This document shows, piece by piece, positions 53,816 through 62,871 of a stretch of 64,000 bases of DNA (position 1 is its first letter; the number at the start of each line of letters is the position of its first letter). Source of the DNA: Stenotrophomonas humi (GTDB taxonomy: Bacteria > Pseudomonadota > Gammaproteobacteria > Xanthomonadales > Xanthomonadaceae); the NCBI RefSeq assembly GCF_001431415.1, contig NZ_LDJI01000012.1, forward strand, positions 124,001 through 188,000, written 5' to 3'. The position numbers and the translations under genes are program-made. The notes below the pieces were generated by a model, which saw nothing but the letters and a program-made list of their open reading frames with translations, was not told the DNA's origin and did not search any database.

Positions 53816-56488
53816 GTGACCATCGCCCGCATGCCCTTCCTCCACACCTCCCGCCGCCGTTCCAGCCTGATGCTGCTGTGCCTCGCGGCGGTGGTCATCG
53901 CGCTGCTGAGCCTGGCGGTGATGCGCCACCTGGAACGGCGCAGCCTGCTTGCCGATGCCGCGCAGGCGCGCGAGCAACTTCGCTTGCACGGCGATGCGCT
54001 GCAGGCGCTGATCGAACGCCACCGCGTATTGCCGGCAGTACTGGCGTTGGACCCAGAAATCCGTGCGGTGCTCGCCCAGACCGCTATCAGCCCGGCCGAT
54101 GCCGAGCGCATCAGCCGCAAGCTGGAGCGCGTCAACGGCGCAGTGGCCACCTCCACCCTCACCGTGCTCGACCGCAACGGGCTGGCACTGGCGGCCAGCA
54201 ACTGGCAGGTCGCCGGCTCCAGCAATGTGGGCAACTCCTACAACTTCCGCCCCTATTTCCAGCGCGCCATGCGCGAGGGCAGTGCCACCTTCTACGCGGA
54301 AGGCGTCACTACCTCCGTGCCCGGTTACTTCCTGTCGCAGGCCGTACGCGACGATGCCGGTCATGCCATCGGCGTGGTGGTGGTAAAGGTCGTGCTGCGG
54401 CCACTGGAAACCACCTGGGCCGAAGCGCCGGGCAGCGTGTTTGCCAGCGATGACAGCGGGGTGATCTTCCTGTCCAGCCAGACCGCATGGCGCTACCGCA
54501 TGCTGCACGCACTGGACGATGTCACCCGCCGCCGGCTGGCCAACACCCGCCAGTACGGTCAGGTGCCGCGCCAGGTGCTGGAGTACCGGCTGATCGAGAA
54601 CCTCGGCGGCGACGTGCGCCGCGTGCGTATGCCCGACGTGGGTGATGTCATCTGGGTATCGCGCCCACTGTCGCCGGAGGGCTGGACGCTGAATCTGCTG
54701 CGCCCAACCCGCGACAGCATCGTCGCGGCCCGCACCATGGCCGGTGCCATCACCGCCGGCCTGCTGGTGCTTGCGCTGCTCGGCTTCGTGGTGTGGCAGC
54801 GCCGTCGATTGGCGCAGTTGCGCGAGCGCAGCCGCAGGGAGCTGGAGCGGCTGGTCACGCATCATGCCCAGGAACTGCGTACCGCGCAGGACGGCCTGGT
54901 GCAGGCTGCGCACACCGCCGATTACGGTGAAAGCAGCAGCCTGCAGCACCTCCCGCAAGGGGTTTGCGTGGTGGATGCGCAACTGAACCTGGTGGCCTGG
55001 AACCGCCGCTACATCGAACTGTTCCGCTTCCCGCCGGGCTTCATCCAGGTGGGGCGGCCCATTGCCGACGTGTTCCGTTACAACGCCAAGCGCGGCCTGC
55101 TTGGGCCCGGGCCCATCGAGGAGGCCATCGAACGACGGCTCAACCATCTGCGCTCCGGCAAGCCACATATGCACGAGCGCGAACGCGGCGATGGCAGCGT
55201 CATCGAAATCCGAGGCAATCCCCTGCCCGATGGGGGCTTCGTCACCAGCTATGCCGATATCACCGCGTACAAGAATGCGGCACGTGACCTGCGTTCGCTC
55301 GCCGACACGCTCAGCAACCGCATCGACGAACGCACCCGTGACCTCGCCGAGGCCAAGCGCGAAGCCGAGGACGCCAACCGCTCCAAGACCCGCTTCGTTG
55401 CCGCCGCCGTGCATGACCTGCTGCAGCCCTTGAATGCGGCACGCATGTTCCTGTCGGTGCTGCGCGGGCGCCTGCCGGATGCTGATTCCGGCACGCGCGA
55501 TATCGCCGACAACATCGACAGCGCGCTGGCCGCGCAGGACGGCATCCTCAACAGCCTGCTGGATATTTCGCGATTGGAGTCCGGCGCGCTGGAAACCCGC
55601 ATCCGCGATTTTGCGCTAGACCCGCTGCTGGAAGCGCTGGCGCGTGAGTTCGGCATTCTGGCCGCCTCGCGCGGCCTGACGCTGGAACGGATCGCCACCT
55701 CGGCCGTGGTGCACAGCGACGAAGCGCTGCTGCGGCGCATCCTGCAGAACTTCCTGTCCAACGCTGTGTGCTACACGCGACGCGGCCGCATCGTGCTGGG
55801 CTGCCGCCGCGACGGCGCGCATATCCGCATTGAAGTCCATGACACCGGCCCCGGCATTCCCCGCGCGCGGCAGAAGGAAATCTTCGAAGAATTCCGTCGC
55901 CTGGACGGCGGCAGTGGCCAGGAGCGTGGCACCGGACTGGGCCTGGCCATCGTCGAGCGCATCGCCCGTCTCCTCGACCACCGCATCGGCCTGCGTTCGC
56001 GGCCGGAGCATGGCAGCGTGTTCTCGGTACGCGTTCCGTGCGGCAACCCGCTCACCCAGCAACCCATGGGCAAGCCAATCACGCCGGTTGAAGAACCCCA
56101 GGTGGATTCATTGCTGGCCGGCTGCCGGGTGTGGTGCATCGACGATGACACCCGGGTCAGCCAGGCGACGCAGCTGCTGCTGGAGCGCTGGGCCTGTCAG
56201 GTGGCGTTCGCCGGCGGCGCCGAACAGGCGTTGGCAGCTGCGACCGATGGCAATGCACCGGACCTGCTGTTGCTGGACGTGCGCCTGGGTGCCACCACCG
56301 GCCCGGAACTGCTGCCGCTGCTGGCAGAGCGCTGGCAGCGGGAACCGGTGGTGATCCTGTTCACCGCCGAGCAGGATGAAGCGCTGCGCGTACTTGCGGG
56401 CGAGCGCGGCTGGGGCTTCCTGTCCAAGCAGGCGCGCACATCGGCGTTGCGTTCGTTGATGACGCATCTTTATCAGCGGTCGCGGTGA
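53816..56488 (+). CDS. Hybrid sensor histidine kinase with DctB-like periplasmic domain, PAS and receiver
   Basis: 890 residues. Helix 1 (LMLLCLAAVVIALLSLAVM), a periplasmic sensor of Cache/DctB type (about 40-300: YNFRPYFQRAMREGSATFYAEGVTTSVPGYFLSQAV) and helix 2 (AGAITAGLLVLALLGFVVW) come first. Then come a coiled coil, a PAS_7 domain (380-490), HisKA (His533 in AAAVHDLLQPLNA), HATPase (DTGPGIP, GTGLGLAIVER) and a C-terminal receiver (Asp821 in LLLLDVRLG). The sensor half recalls DctB; the kinase half recalls NahK/CrbS-type hybrids. It is divergent from dctA and next to a LuxR response regulator. GTG 53816 or ATG 53831 may be the start. C4-acid sensing is inferred. Confidence 0.9.
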   Translation: MTIARMPFLHTSRRRSSLMLLCLAAVVIALLSLAVMRHLERRSLLADAAQAREQLRLHGDALQALIERHRVLPAVLALDPEIRAVLAQTAISPADAERISRKLERVNGAVATSTLTVLDRNGLALAASNWQVAGSSNVGNSYNFRPYFQRAMREGSATFYAEGVTTSVPGYFLSQAVRDDAGHAIGVVVVKVVLRPLETTWAEAPGSVFASDDSGVIFLSSQTAWRYRMLHALDDVTRRRLANTRQYGQVPRQVLEYRLIENLGGDVRRVRMPDVGDVIWVSRPLSPEGWTLNLLRPTRDSIVAARTMAGAITAGLLVLALLGFVVWQRRRLAQLRERSRRELERLVTHHAQELRTAQDGLVQAAHTADYGESSSLQHLPQGVCVVDAQLNLVAWNRRYIELFRFPPGFIQVGRPIADVFRYNAKRGLLGPGPIEEAIERRLNHLRSGKPHMHERERGDGSVIEIRGNPLPDGGFVTSYADITAYKNAARDLRSLADTLSNRIDERTRDLAEAKREAEDANRSKTRFVAAAVHDLLQPLNAARMFLSVLRGRLPDADSGTRDIADNIDSALAAQDGILNSLLDISRLESGALETRIRDFALDPLLEALAREFGILAASRGLTLERIATSAVVHSDEALLRRILQNFLSNAVCYTRRGRIVLGCRRDGAHIRIEVHDTGPGIPRARQKEIFEEFRRLDGGSGQERGTGLGLAIVERIARLLDHRIGLRSRPEHGSVFSVRVPCGNPLTQQPMGKPITPVEEPQVDSLLAGCRVWCIDDDTRVSQATQLLLERWACQVAFAGGAEQALAAATDGNAPDLLLLDVRLGATTGPELLPLLAERWQREPVVILFTAEQDEALRVLAGERGWGFLSKQARTSALRSLMTHLYQRSR

Positions 56489-56511
56489 TGGCTTTTCTGG
56501 CTGAAAGCAGT

Positions 56512-57168
56512 TCAATACTCGCCAGGCAATCCGCTCTCACCTTCCGGCTCCAACGCCTTCACCAGCAGCGCGGCCTGGGTGCGGCTGTTGCACTCCAGCT
56601 TCTTGAGGATGGCGGTGACATGCACCTTGACGGTGTTCTCCGCCAGCCCCAGTTCGTAGGCGATCTGCTTGTTGAGCAGACCGTCGGCCACGCTCATCAG
56701 CACCCGAAATTGTTGCGGGGTCAGCCGCGCCAGCCGCGCGGCCAGGAGCGCGTCGCGTTCCGAACGGGCGGCGGCCTGCGCCGGGAAACAGGTATCGCCC
56801 GCCATCACGGCGCTGACGGCGGTACGGATGGTCTCCACCGGCGCGGACTTGGGAATGAAGCCGGCCGCACCAAACTGCTGCGCGCGGCGGATGACGCGGG
56901 GATGGTCATTGGAGGAGATCACGATGACCGGAATGTCGGGCCGCTCACCGCGCAACCATACCAGCGAAGAGAAACCGCGCGCACCCGGCATCGCCAGGTC
57001 AAGCAGGACCAGATCCACGTCCGGGTGTTCATCCAGCGCCTGGGTGAGCGCAGAGACGCTGTCCACTTCCAGGGTCTGTCCCAGACAGATGCCTTCACGC
57101 AGCGCATGCAGCACCGCTGCACGGAACAGCGGGTGGTCGTCTGCTACAAGGAGCTTGGCCAGGCCCAT
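56512..57168 (-). CDS. LuxR-type response regulator of the dctA/porin cluster
   Basis: 218 residues from ATG 57168. The receiver has the acidic pair DD (residues 10-11), the phosphoacceptor Asp57 (LVLLDLAMPG) and the Lys of IPKSAPVE. The C-terminal LuxR HTH (LTPQQFRVLMSVADGLLNKQIAYELGLAENTVKVHVTAILKKL) is complete. It belongs to the subgroup of regulators paired with NahK/CrbS-like hybrid kinases. The gene is divergent from porin 1; the 20-bp box lies between. Its ATG has no ribosome site. Confidence 0.92.
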   Translation of the reverse strand: MGLAKLLVADDHPLFRAAVLHALREGICLGQTLEVDSVSALTQALDEHPDVDLVLLDLAMPGARGFSSLVWLRGERPDIPVIVISSNDHPRVIRRAQQFGAAGFIPKSAPVETIRTAVSAVMAGDTCFPAQAAARSERDALLAARLARLTPQQFRVLMSVADGLLNKQIAYELGLAENTVKVHVTAILKKLECNSRTQAALLVKALEPEGESGLPGEY

Positions 57169-57203
57169 GACGCCAGTGTGGCACGCAGCGACGGCCTGCA
57201 CCC

Positions 57204-57223
57204 TAGTACCAAATCGCTATTGG
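57204..57223 (+). promoter_or_regulatory. Shared 20-bp promoter box of porin 1 (and of the regulator)
   Basis: TAGTACCAAATCGCTATTGG in the divergent promoter between the response regulator and porin 1, 62 bases before the porin ATG. ACCAA and TTGG form a dyad, as expected of a LuxR-type site. Confidence 0.65.
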
Positions 57224-57285
57224 TGGCTGGCGGCAGGCTGATATCGTCCGGCCACTTCAACAACCCGGTACCGGAGAGAGAACGG

Positions 57286-58425
57286 ATGCCCACCTTCCGC
57301 CAACGCAACACGCTGGCCACCTTGTTGCTGCTGGCCGCAGTACCGGTGGTGCACGCCGACGACAACGTGACCGCCACATTCAGCGGACGCCTGCATTACG
57401 ACGTTGCCCGCTTCGACAACGATGACCGTGGCACCGACGAACGCGCCAACGACGACCTGCGCGCAGCATGGCTGGCGGTGTCGGGCAAGTTCTACGGCTT
57501 CGACTACAAGCTGGAAACCGAGGTGGCCGGCCAACGCCCGGTGGCGCGTGATGTCTATGTCGCCCGCAGCTTCGGCAACACCACGGTCACCGCGGGGCAG
57601 TTCAAGCAGTTCTTCACACTGGATGACCGCGGCAGCTCCAACCACATCCCGGCGGTGGAGCGCAGCTGGCTGGCACAGACCCTGGCCCCCACCTACCGCC
57701 TCGGCGTGGGTGTGAATGGATACCAGCAGGGCATGTTCTGGAGCGGCAGCGTCTACAGCCTGGAGAGCATTGATGCCTGGAAAACCAAGGGCCGTGCGGC
57801 GGGTGGCCGCGCCGGCTATGCGCCGTGGCGCGAGGCTGGCCATGTGCTGCACCTGGGCGCCGCCCTGGCCCACGAGCATTACGACAACCCCGGCGCCAAC
57901 GGTGCCTCGCCGCTGCGGGTGCAGCCGCGCGTGGCCGGCTATTTCGGCGACAACAGCCGCCTGAACCTGGTGGATTTCCACAGCGGCCGTGACGTGTCGG
58001 TGGACAAGTACGGACTGGAGGTGGCTGCGGTGCACGGCGGCCTGTCACTGCAGGGCGAATACGGCGGCGCACTTTATGACGATGGCCAGCAGCGCGCGCG
58101 GGTCACGTCCGGTTATCTGCAGGCCACCTGGCTGCTCACCGGGGAAACCCGCCCATATGATGCCAAGGCCGGCCGCTTCACCCAACTCAAGCCGGCACAC
58201 GACAGTGGTGCCTGGGAACTGGTAGCCCGTATCGACCACATCGAAGGCAAGCAGTGGCCGCGCGACCTGTCGGCCGACGCATGGACGGTGGGTGTGAACT
58301 GGTACGCACGCAAGCACGCACGGGTGATGCTGGATTGGACCGACACCGAGCGGCGTGACGAGGCCGCAAACAGGACGCTGGACCGCACCGGCGTACTCGC
58401 AGGCCGCATTCAATTGGATTTCTGA
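57286..58425 (+). CDS. Porin of the OprO/OprP type, copy 1
   Basis: 379 residues. A signal peptide (TLATLLLLAAVPVVHA) is followed by a beta-barrel with the family start FSGRLHYDVARFDNDDRG, the D/G-rich turn VARDVYVARSFGNTTVTAGQFKQFFTLDDRGSSNHIPAVERSW, and the terminal Phe (RIQLDF). It resembles phosphate-selective porins in fold, but substrate cannot be read; association with dctA suggests organic acids. GGAGAGAG precedes ATG 57286. It is a paralogue of the porin 520 bases downstream. Confidence 0.9.
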   Translation: MPTFRQRNTLATLLLLAAVPVVHADDNVTATFSGRLHYDVARFDNDDRGTDERANDDLRAAWLAVSGKFYGFDYKLETEVAGQRPVARDVYVARSFGNTTVTAGQFKQFFTLDDRGSSNHIPAVERSWLAQTLAPTYRLGVGVNGYQQGMFWSGSVYSLESIDAWKTKGRAAGGRAGYAPWREAGHVLHLGAALAHEHYDNPGANGASPLRVQPRVAGYFGDNSRLNLVDFHSGRDVSVDKYGLEVAAVHGGLSLQGEYGGALYDDGQQRARVTSGYLQATWLLTGETRPYDAKAGRFTQLKPAHDSGAWELVARIDHIEGKQWPRDLSADAWTVGVNWYARKHARVMLDWTDTERRDEAANRTLDRTGVLAGRIQLDF

Positions 58426-58871
58426 CGACGGCCGCTTCGCGCTTCAGCTGGAAATACGCCAGCTCCAGGCCATGCGGATGCTGCATGACCACGCAGATTT
58501 GGCGGCGTACATGGACAGGGATTCCGCACAGTGGAATCCCGGCAAGTCGGGAACATGCCAGTGCTGGAATTTCCCCAGCCAACTCCCCTTGGTCTGCCCT
58601 TCCTTCGCGAGCGAACGCCGCATCAACGACGCAACCGCTCACCGCTGGAGCAAAGTGGAAACAAGCGCTGCGCGGATCTGTTCTCCCCTGCAATGCATGC
58701 AGTGGAAAACGCATTGCCGCAGCCGTACTGAGGTGGCGCAACGCCATGTGGTTTGACCAATCAGGATGCGCAACCTTCACGCGCTGTGACGGCAACGCAG
58801 CCGCAAACGCAGCGCCAGCAAAGGCGCGCCGACCAGTCCACCCAGCCGTGGCCAGAAACGTAACTGCGACT
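58426..58871 (+). other. Gap between the two porins: no recognised gene, one hairpin
   Basis: About 450 bases. It contains a perfect inverted repeat GGGATTCC-N7-GGAATCCC at 58518-58540 without a T tract, and open frames on both strands with no family match or ribosome site (the plus frame to 58756, and a minus frame 58187-58795 that runs through the porin end). I see no promoter or gene I can support apart from the box at 58872. Confidence 0.5.
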
Positions 58872-58891
58872 TAGTACCAAAGGGCAATGGG
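58872..58891 (+). promoter_or_regulatory. Shared 20-bp promoter box of porin 2
   Basis: TAGTACCAAAGGGCAATGGG, 54 bases before the porin 2 ATG. It matches the porin-1 box at 16 of 20 positions, including the first ten. Confidence 0.6.
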
Positions 58892-58945
58892 ATGCCTGTG
58901 GAGCGACTCACTAACGTCGCGCCACTTCGCACATACGGATATGCC

Positions 58946-60094
58946 ATGCCCCGCTCTCGATACCCGCGCACCCCTTTGCTGTTGCTCCCCCTGTTGGCGA
59001 CCTGCCTCGCGCAGGCCAATGACGACGTCACGCTGAAGGCGAGCGGTCGCCTGCATTACCAATTCGCCCATTTCGACAATGATGCGCGAGGCAAACCCGA
59101 ATGCCATGGCGATGATCTACGGGCGGCGTGGTTGGCCGTCTTCGGAAAGCTCCACATCGTCGACTACAAATTCGAGGCCGACTTCGCCGGGCACCGACCC
59201 GTCGCCCGCGATGCATACATAGCCCGTAGCATCGGCAACACAACGCTGCTGCTGGGGCAGTTTCAGCCCATCTCCCACCTCGACGACAGAATCAGCTCGA
59301 ACCACGCGCCCACCATTGAACGCAGCTGGTTGATGCAAACCCTGCCCCCGGGCTACCGATTGGGTGTCGGTGCCACCGGTCATCGCGACGGTTGGTTCTG
59401 GGGCGCCAGCGCGTACAGCCTGGAGAGCATTGACGCGTGGAAACACAAAGGCCATGCCGCAGGCTCCCGCCTGGGCTATGCCGCCCGATATTCGCCCGGC
59501 CACGTACTGCACCTGGGCATGACCGCCGCGCGGGAGGAATACGACCACCCCGGCACCCGTGGCGCCGCGCCGCTGCGCGTACATCCGCGCACGGCCGGCT
59601 ACTTCGCTGACAACAGCCGTCTCCCGTTGATCGATTTCCACAGCGGTCGCGATGTGGCGGTGACCAAGCTGGCGGTGGAATCGGCTGGCCTGCACGGTTC
59701 GTTCTCCTGGCAAGTTGAGTACGGCAACGTCTGCTACAACGACGGCCAGCAGCGCGGCGAGGCCCGGTCCGGCTATGTGCTGGGTAGCTGGGTCCTCACT
59801 GGCGAATCGCCGAGCTACGATGTCAAAGTTGGCCGCCTCGGCCCGATCAAGCCGGCGCGCAGCAGCGGCGCGTGGGAACTGGAGGTGCAGTACGATCACA
59901 TCCAGGGCCGCCAATGGCCACTGCACCGGCTGCAAGGCGCCGCCGAGGCGTGGACCGTTGGCGTCAACTGGTACGCTCCGCAGTACGTCAGGCTGATGCT
60001 GGACTGGACCGACAGCCGCCGCCGCGATGCACCCGGCGGGCGAACCCTGGACCACACCGGCGTGCTCGCTGGACGGATTCAGTTCGATTTCTGA
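58946..60094 (+). CDS. Porin of the OprO/OprP type, copy 2
   Basis: 382 residues, clearly homologous to porin 1 along its length (signal LLLLPLLATCLAQA, SGRLHYQFAHFDNDARG, RPVARDAYIARSIGNTTLLLGQFQPISHLDD, SAYSLESIDAWKHKGHA, HSGRDVAV, RTLDHTGVLAGRIQFDF). It is a tandem duplicate that has diverged, mainly in loops; the periplasmic turn stretches are the most conserved. ATG 58946 is in frame; the ATG five bases earlier is not. It has its own copy of the 20-bp box. The D-amino-acid operon begins 127 bases downstream. Confidence 0.9.
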   Translation: MPRSRYPRTPLLLLPLLATCLAQANDDVTLKASGRLHYQFAHFDNDARGKPECHGDDLRAAWLAVFGKLHIVDYKFEADFAGHRPVARDAYIARSIGNTTLLLGQFQPISHLDDRISSNHAPTIERSWLMQTLPPGYRLGVGATGHRDGWFWGASAYSLESIDAWKHKGHAAGSRLGYAARYSPGHVLHLGMTAAREEYDHPGTRGAAPLRVHPRTAGYFADNSRLPLIDFHSGRDVAVTKLAVESAGLHGSFSWQVEYGNVCYNDGQQRGEARSGYVLGSWVLTGESPSYDVKVGRLGPIKPARSSGAWELEVQYDHIQGRQWPLHRLQGAAEAWTVGVNWYAPQYVRLMLDWTDSRRRDAPGGRTLDHTGVLAGRIQFDF

Positions 60095-60139
60095 CCGCTG
60101 CCCTGCCCGATTCCACGCCGGACAGCCGGGGCATGATGA

Positions 60140-60152
60140 GAAAATAATTTTC
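60140..60152 (+). promoter_or_regulatory. Perfect GAAAAT-A-ATTTTC palindrome, candidate RpiR operator 1
   Basis: It lies 70 bases before the deaminase start in A/T-rich leader DNA. The core GAAA-N5-TTTC recurs at 60228-60240. RpiR-family proteins often bind such A/T-rich dyads; the RpiR gene of this operon is the candidate. Confidence 0.5.
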
Positions 60153-60221
60153 ACGCAACCTCTCCTGTGTTACACAATAGGCCCTCATAGCTTCTGATGG
60201 CCCAACAACAGGAAGTGATTC

Positions 60222-61487
60222 GTGCGGGAAAATTACTTTCAATCCGAAACACTCCTTGTCGGCAAAGGCCTGCCAAGCGCAGGCCCGTGGACGCCGGCAA
60301 GCGTCGCCGCGCAGGGGGCATCCCTGCTGGATGAAGAGGTCAGCCTGCCCGTTGCCGTCCTGAGCGAGGCAGCACTCCGCCACAACCTGTCATGGATGCG
60401 CCGCTTCACTGAGGCCTACGGCTGCCAGCTGGCGCCGCACGGCAAGACCACCATGAGCCCGGCGCTGTTCCAGATGCAGCTCGATGCCGGCGCCTGGGGC
60501 ATCACCCTGGCCACCGCGCCACAGACGGTGGCCGCCTACGAACACGGTGTGCGTCGTGTGCTGCTCGCCAACCAGTTGGTCGGCAAGGGCAACTTTGAAT
60601 TGATTGCCAATCTACAGGCCGCCGATGCCGGCTTCTGGTTTGCCTGTGTGGTGGACAGCGCCGACAACGTCGCCGCGCTGGGCCGCCATTTCCACGCGCG
60701 CGGCCAGCAGATCAAAGTGCTGCTGGAAATCGGCGCTGCCGGTGGCCGTACCGGTGTCCGCGATGACGCGCAGGCCCACGCGGTGCTGGACGAAATCAGC
60801 CGCTGGCCCGATGCCGTTGCACTGGTCGGCGTGGAAGTCTACGAAGGCGTGGCCAAGGACGAAGCCGGCGTGCGCGCAGTGCTGCAGCGCAGTCTGGCGC
60901 AATGGCAGGCCATCCACGCCACAGGCGGCTTTGCGCAGTTGCCGGCCATTCTCACCGGTGCCGGCTCGGCCTGGTTTGATGTGGTGGCCGAAGAACTCTC
61001 ACCGCTGGCAGGCAACACGGATGCGCAGGTGGTGTTGCGCCCGGGCTGCTACCTCACCCACGACGTCGGCATCTATCGGCAGGCGGCCCGGCGCATCCAC
61101 GCCAGCAATCCCGTCGCACGCGAAATGGGTAGCAGCCTGCGACCGGCGCTGCGGCTGTGGGCGTATGTGCAGTCGTTGCCGGAATCCGGCAAGGCCATCA
61201 TCGCGCTGGGCAAGCGCGATGCCGCGTTCGATGCCGGCTTCCCGGTACCGGCGCTGCATCACCGCCCCGGCAACGCCGTACCGGTGAATGCCCCGGCGCA
61301 TTGGCAGATCAGCGCGATGATGGACCAGCACGCTTTCCTCGACGTGCGCGACGGCGATGACCTGCGCGTGGGCGACCTGCTGTGCTTCGATATCTCCCAC
61401 CCCTGCCTGACCTTCGACAAGTGGCGCCACCTGTTGGTGGTTGATGACGCACACCGCGTCATCGGCGCCGTTTCCACGCAGTTCTGA
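60222..61487 (+). CDS. D-serine/D-threonine deaminase-type enzyme (DSD1-like fold)
   Basis: 421 residues. Fold III PLP enzyme: Lys75 in HGKTTMSP forms the Schiff base, the TIM barrel runs to about 290, and the C-terminal domain has the zinc pair His393/Cys395 (HPC) as in eukaryotic-type D-serine dehydratase. Other stretches: EIGAAGGRTGVRDD, VEVYEGVAKD, TGAGSAWFD. Expected reaction: D-serine or D-threonine to ammonia and 2-oxoacid; other D-amino acids possible. GTG 60222 is eight bases after AGGAAG. It heads an operon with a Gnt permease, RpiR regulator and D-aminoacylase. Confidence 0.88.
   Translation: MRENYFQSETLLVGKGLPSAGPWTPASVAAQGASLLDEEVSLPVAVLSEAALRHNLSWMRRFTEAYGCQLAPHGKTTMSPALFQMQLDAGAWGITLATAPQTVAAYEHGVRRVLLANQLVGKGNFELIANLQAADAGFWFACVVDSADNVAALGRHFHARGQQIKVLLEIGAAGGRTGVRDDAQAHAVLDEISRWPDAVALVGVEVYEGVAKDEAGVRAVLQRSLAQWQAIHATGGFAQLPAILTGAGSAWFDVVAEELSPLAGNTDAQVVLRPGCYLTHDVGIYRQAARRIHASNPVAREMGSSLRPALRLWAYVQSLPESGKAIIALGKRDAAFDAGFPVPALHHRPGNAVPVNAPAHWQISAMMDQHAFLDVRDGDDLRVGDLLCFDISHPCLTFDKWRHLLVVDDAHRVIGAVSTQF
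60228..60240 (+). promoter_or_regulatory. GAAAATTACTTTC, candidate RpiR operator 2
   Basis: The second GAAA-N5-TTTC site lies within codons 3-7 of the deaminase gene, 88 bases from the first. Two sites about eight helical turns apart would suit a looped dimer. Confidence 0.4.
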
Positions 61488-61512
61488 CCGCCGACACCCG
61501 GGGCCTGTACGC

Positions 61513-62868
61513 ATGACCGACGGAAACCTGCTGTTGATCTACGCCGCGTTGTCGATCCTGGCGCTGATCGTGTTGATTGCCCGCTTCCGCCTCAACCCCT
61601 TCATCAGCGTCACGCTGGTTTCGGTGGGCCTTGCACTGCTGGCCGGCATGCCCGCGCCGGAGATCCTGCCGGCCTACGAACAGGGCGTGGGCAAGACCCT
61701 GGGGCACATCGCGCTGATCGTCGCGCTGGGCACCATGCTCGGCAAGATGATGGCCGAGTCGGGCGGCGCCGAGCGCATCGCGCGCACCATGATCGCCCGC
61801 TTCGGGCCGAAGAACGTGCATTGGGCAATGATGCTGATCGCCTTCTGCATCGGCCTGCCGATCTTCTTCGAAGTCGGCTTCGTGCTGCTGATTCCGATCG
61901 CGCTCAACGTCGCCCGCCGCACCGGCGTGCCGTTGTTGCTGGTAGGCCTGCCGATGGTCGCCGGCCTGTCCGTTGTCCACGGACTGGTGCCCCCCCACCC
62001 GGCGGCGATGTTGGCGGTGAGCGCGTATGGCGCCGATGTCGGGCGCACCGTGTTCTATGCGCTGATTGTCGGCCTGCCCACCGCCGCATTGGCCGGCCCG
62101 GTGTTTGCCAAGTTCGTCGCGCCGCGTGTGACGTTGCCCGCACACAACCCGATGGAAGCGGCGTTGCTGGACGACGGCCACAGCCGCATTCCCGATGACC
62201 AGCTGCCCGGCTTCGGTATCACCATCGCCACGCTGTTGTTGCCGGTGCTGCTGATGCTGCTGGGCGGCTGGGCCGACCAGATCGCCACGCCCGGCTCGCC
62301 CTTGAACCATGGCCTGCGCTTCATCGGCCACTCGGTGGTGGCGCTGCTGCTGGCCACACTGATGAGTTTCATCACCCTGGGCCTGATGCGCGGCTTCACC
62401 CGCGAGCACATCCTCAAGTTCTCGCAGGAGTGCCTGGCACCCACCGCTGCGATCACCCTGCTGGTCGGTGCCGGCGGCGGGCTCAATGGCATTCTGGTGC
62501 ACACCGGCGTGGCCAGCGAAATCATCGGCCTGTCGCAGCGTTTCGAGCTTTCACCGCTGCTGATGGGCTGGACCATGGCCGCATTGATGCGCGTGGCCAC
62601 CGGTTCGGCCACCGTGGCCATGACCACCGCCTCGGGCATCGTCGCACCCATCGCCGCGGCCATGGGCTACGCCCACCCGGAGCTGCTGGTGCTGGCCACA
62701 GGTGCCGGTTCAGTGGTGCTGTCGCACGTCAACGACGGCGGCTTCTGGCTGGTCAAGGAATACTTCAACATGAGCGTGGCCCAGACCTTCAAGACCTGGA
62801 CCGTGCTTGAAACCCTCATCTCCGTCATCGCCCTGTCGTTGGTGATGGCCCTCTCGACGGTGATTTGA
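61513..62868 (+). CDS. Gnt-family (gluconate/D-amino acid) proton symporter
   Basis: 451 residues with about twelve helices. GIPIFFEVGFVLLIPIA-like GLPIFFEVGFVLLIPIALNVA, the GLVPPHPAA motif and GSATVAMTTASGIVAP mark the GntP family. Members import gluconate, but DsdX of E. coli imports D-serine. Placement between a D-amino-acid deaminase and a D-aminoacylase favours a D-amino acid substrate. ATG 61513 has a weak ribosome site. The rpiR start lies three bases after its stop. Confidence 0.9.
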   Translation: MTDGNLLLIYAALSILALIVLIARFRLNPFISVTLVSVGLALLAGMPAPEILPAYEQGVGKTLGHIALIVALGTMLGKMMAESGGAERIARTMIARFGPKNVHWAMMLIAFCIGLPIFFEVGFVLLIPIALNVARRTGVPLLLVGLPMVAGLSVVHGLVPPHPAAMLAVSAYGADVGRTVFYALIVGLPTAALAGPVFAKFVAPRVTLPAHNPMEAALLDDGHSRIPDDQLPGFGITIATLLLPVLLMLLGGWADQIATPGSPLNHGLRFIGHSVVALLLATLMSFITLGLMRGFTREHILKFSQECLAPTAAITLLVGAGGGLNGILVHTGVASEIIGLSQRFELSPLLMGWTMAALMRVATGSATVAMTTASGIVAPIAAAMGYAHPELLVLATGAGSVVLSHVNDGGFWLVKEYFNMSVAQTFKTWTVLETLISVIALSLVMALSTVI

Positions 62869-62871
62869 ACC

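Noticed and set aside
58187..58795. 202-codon minus-strand frame between the porins
   Set aside because: It runs through the end of porin 1, shows no domain and has no ribosome site.
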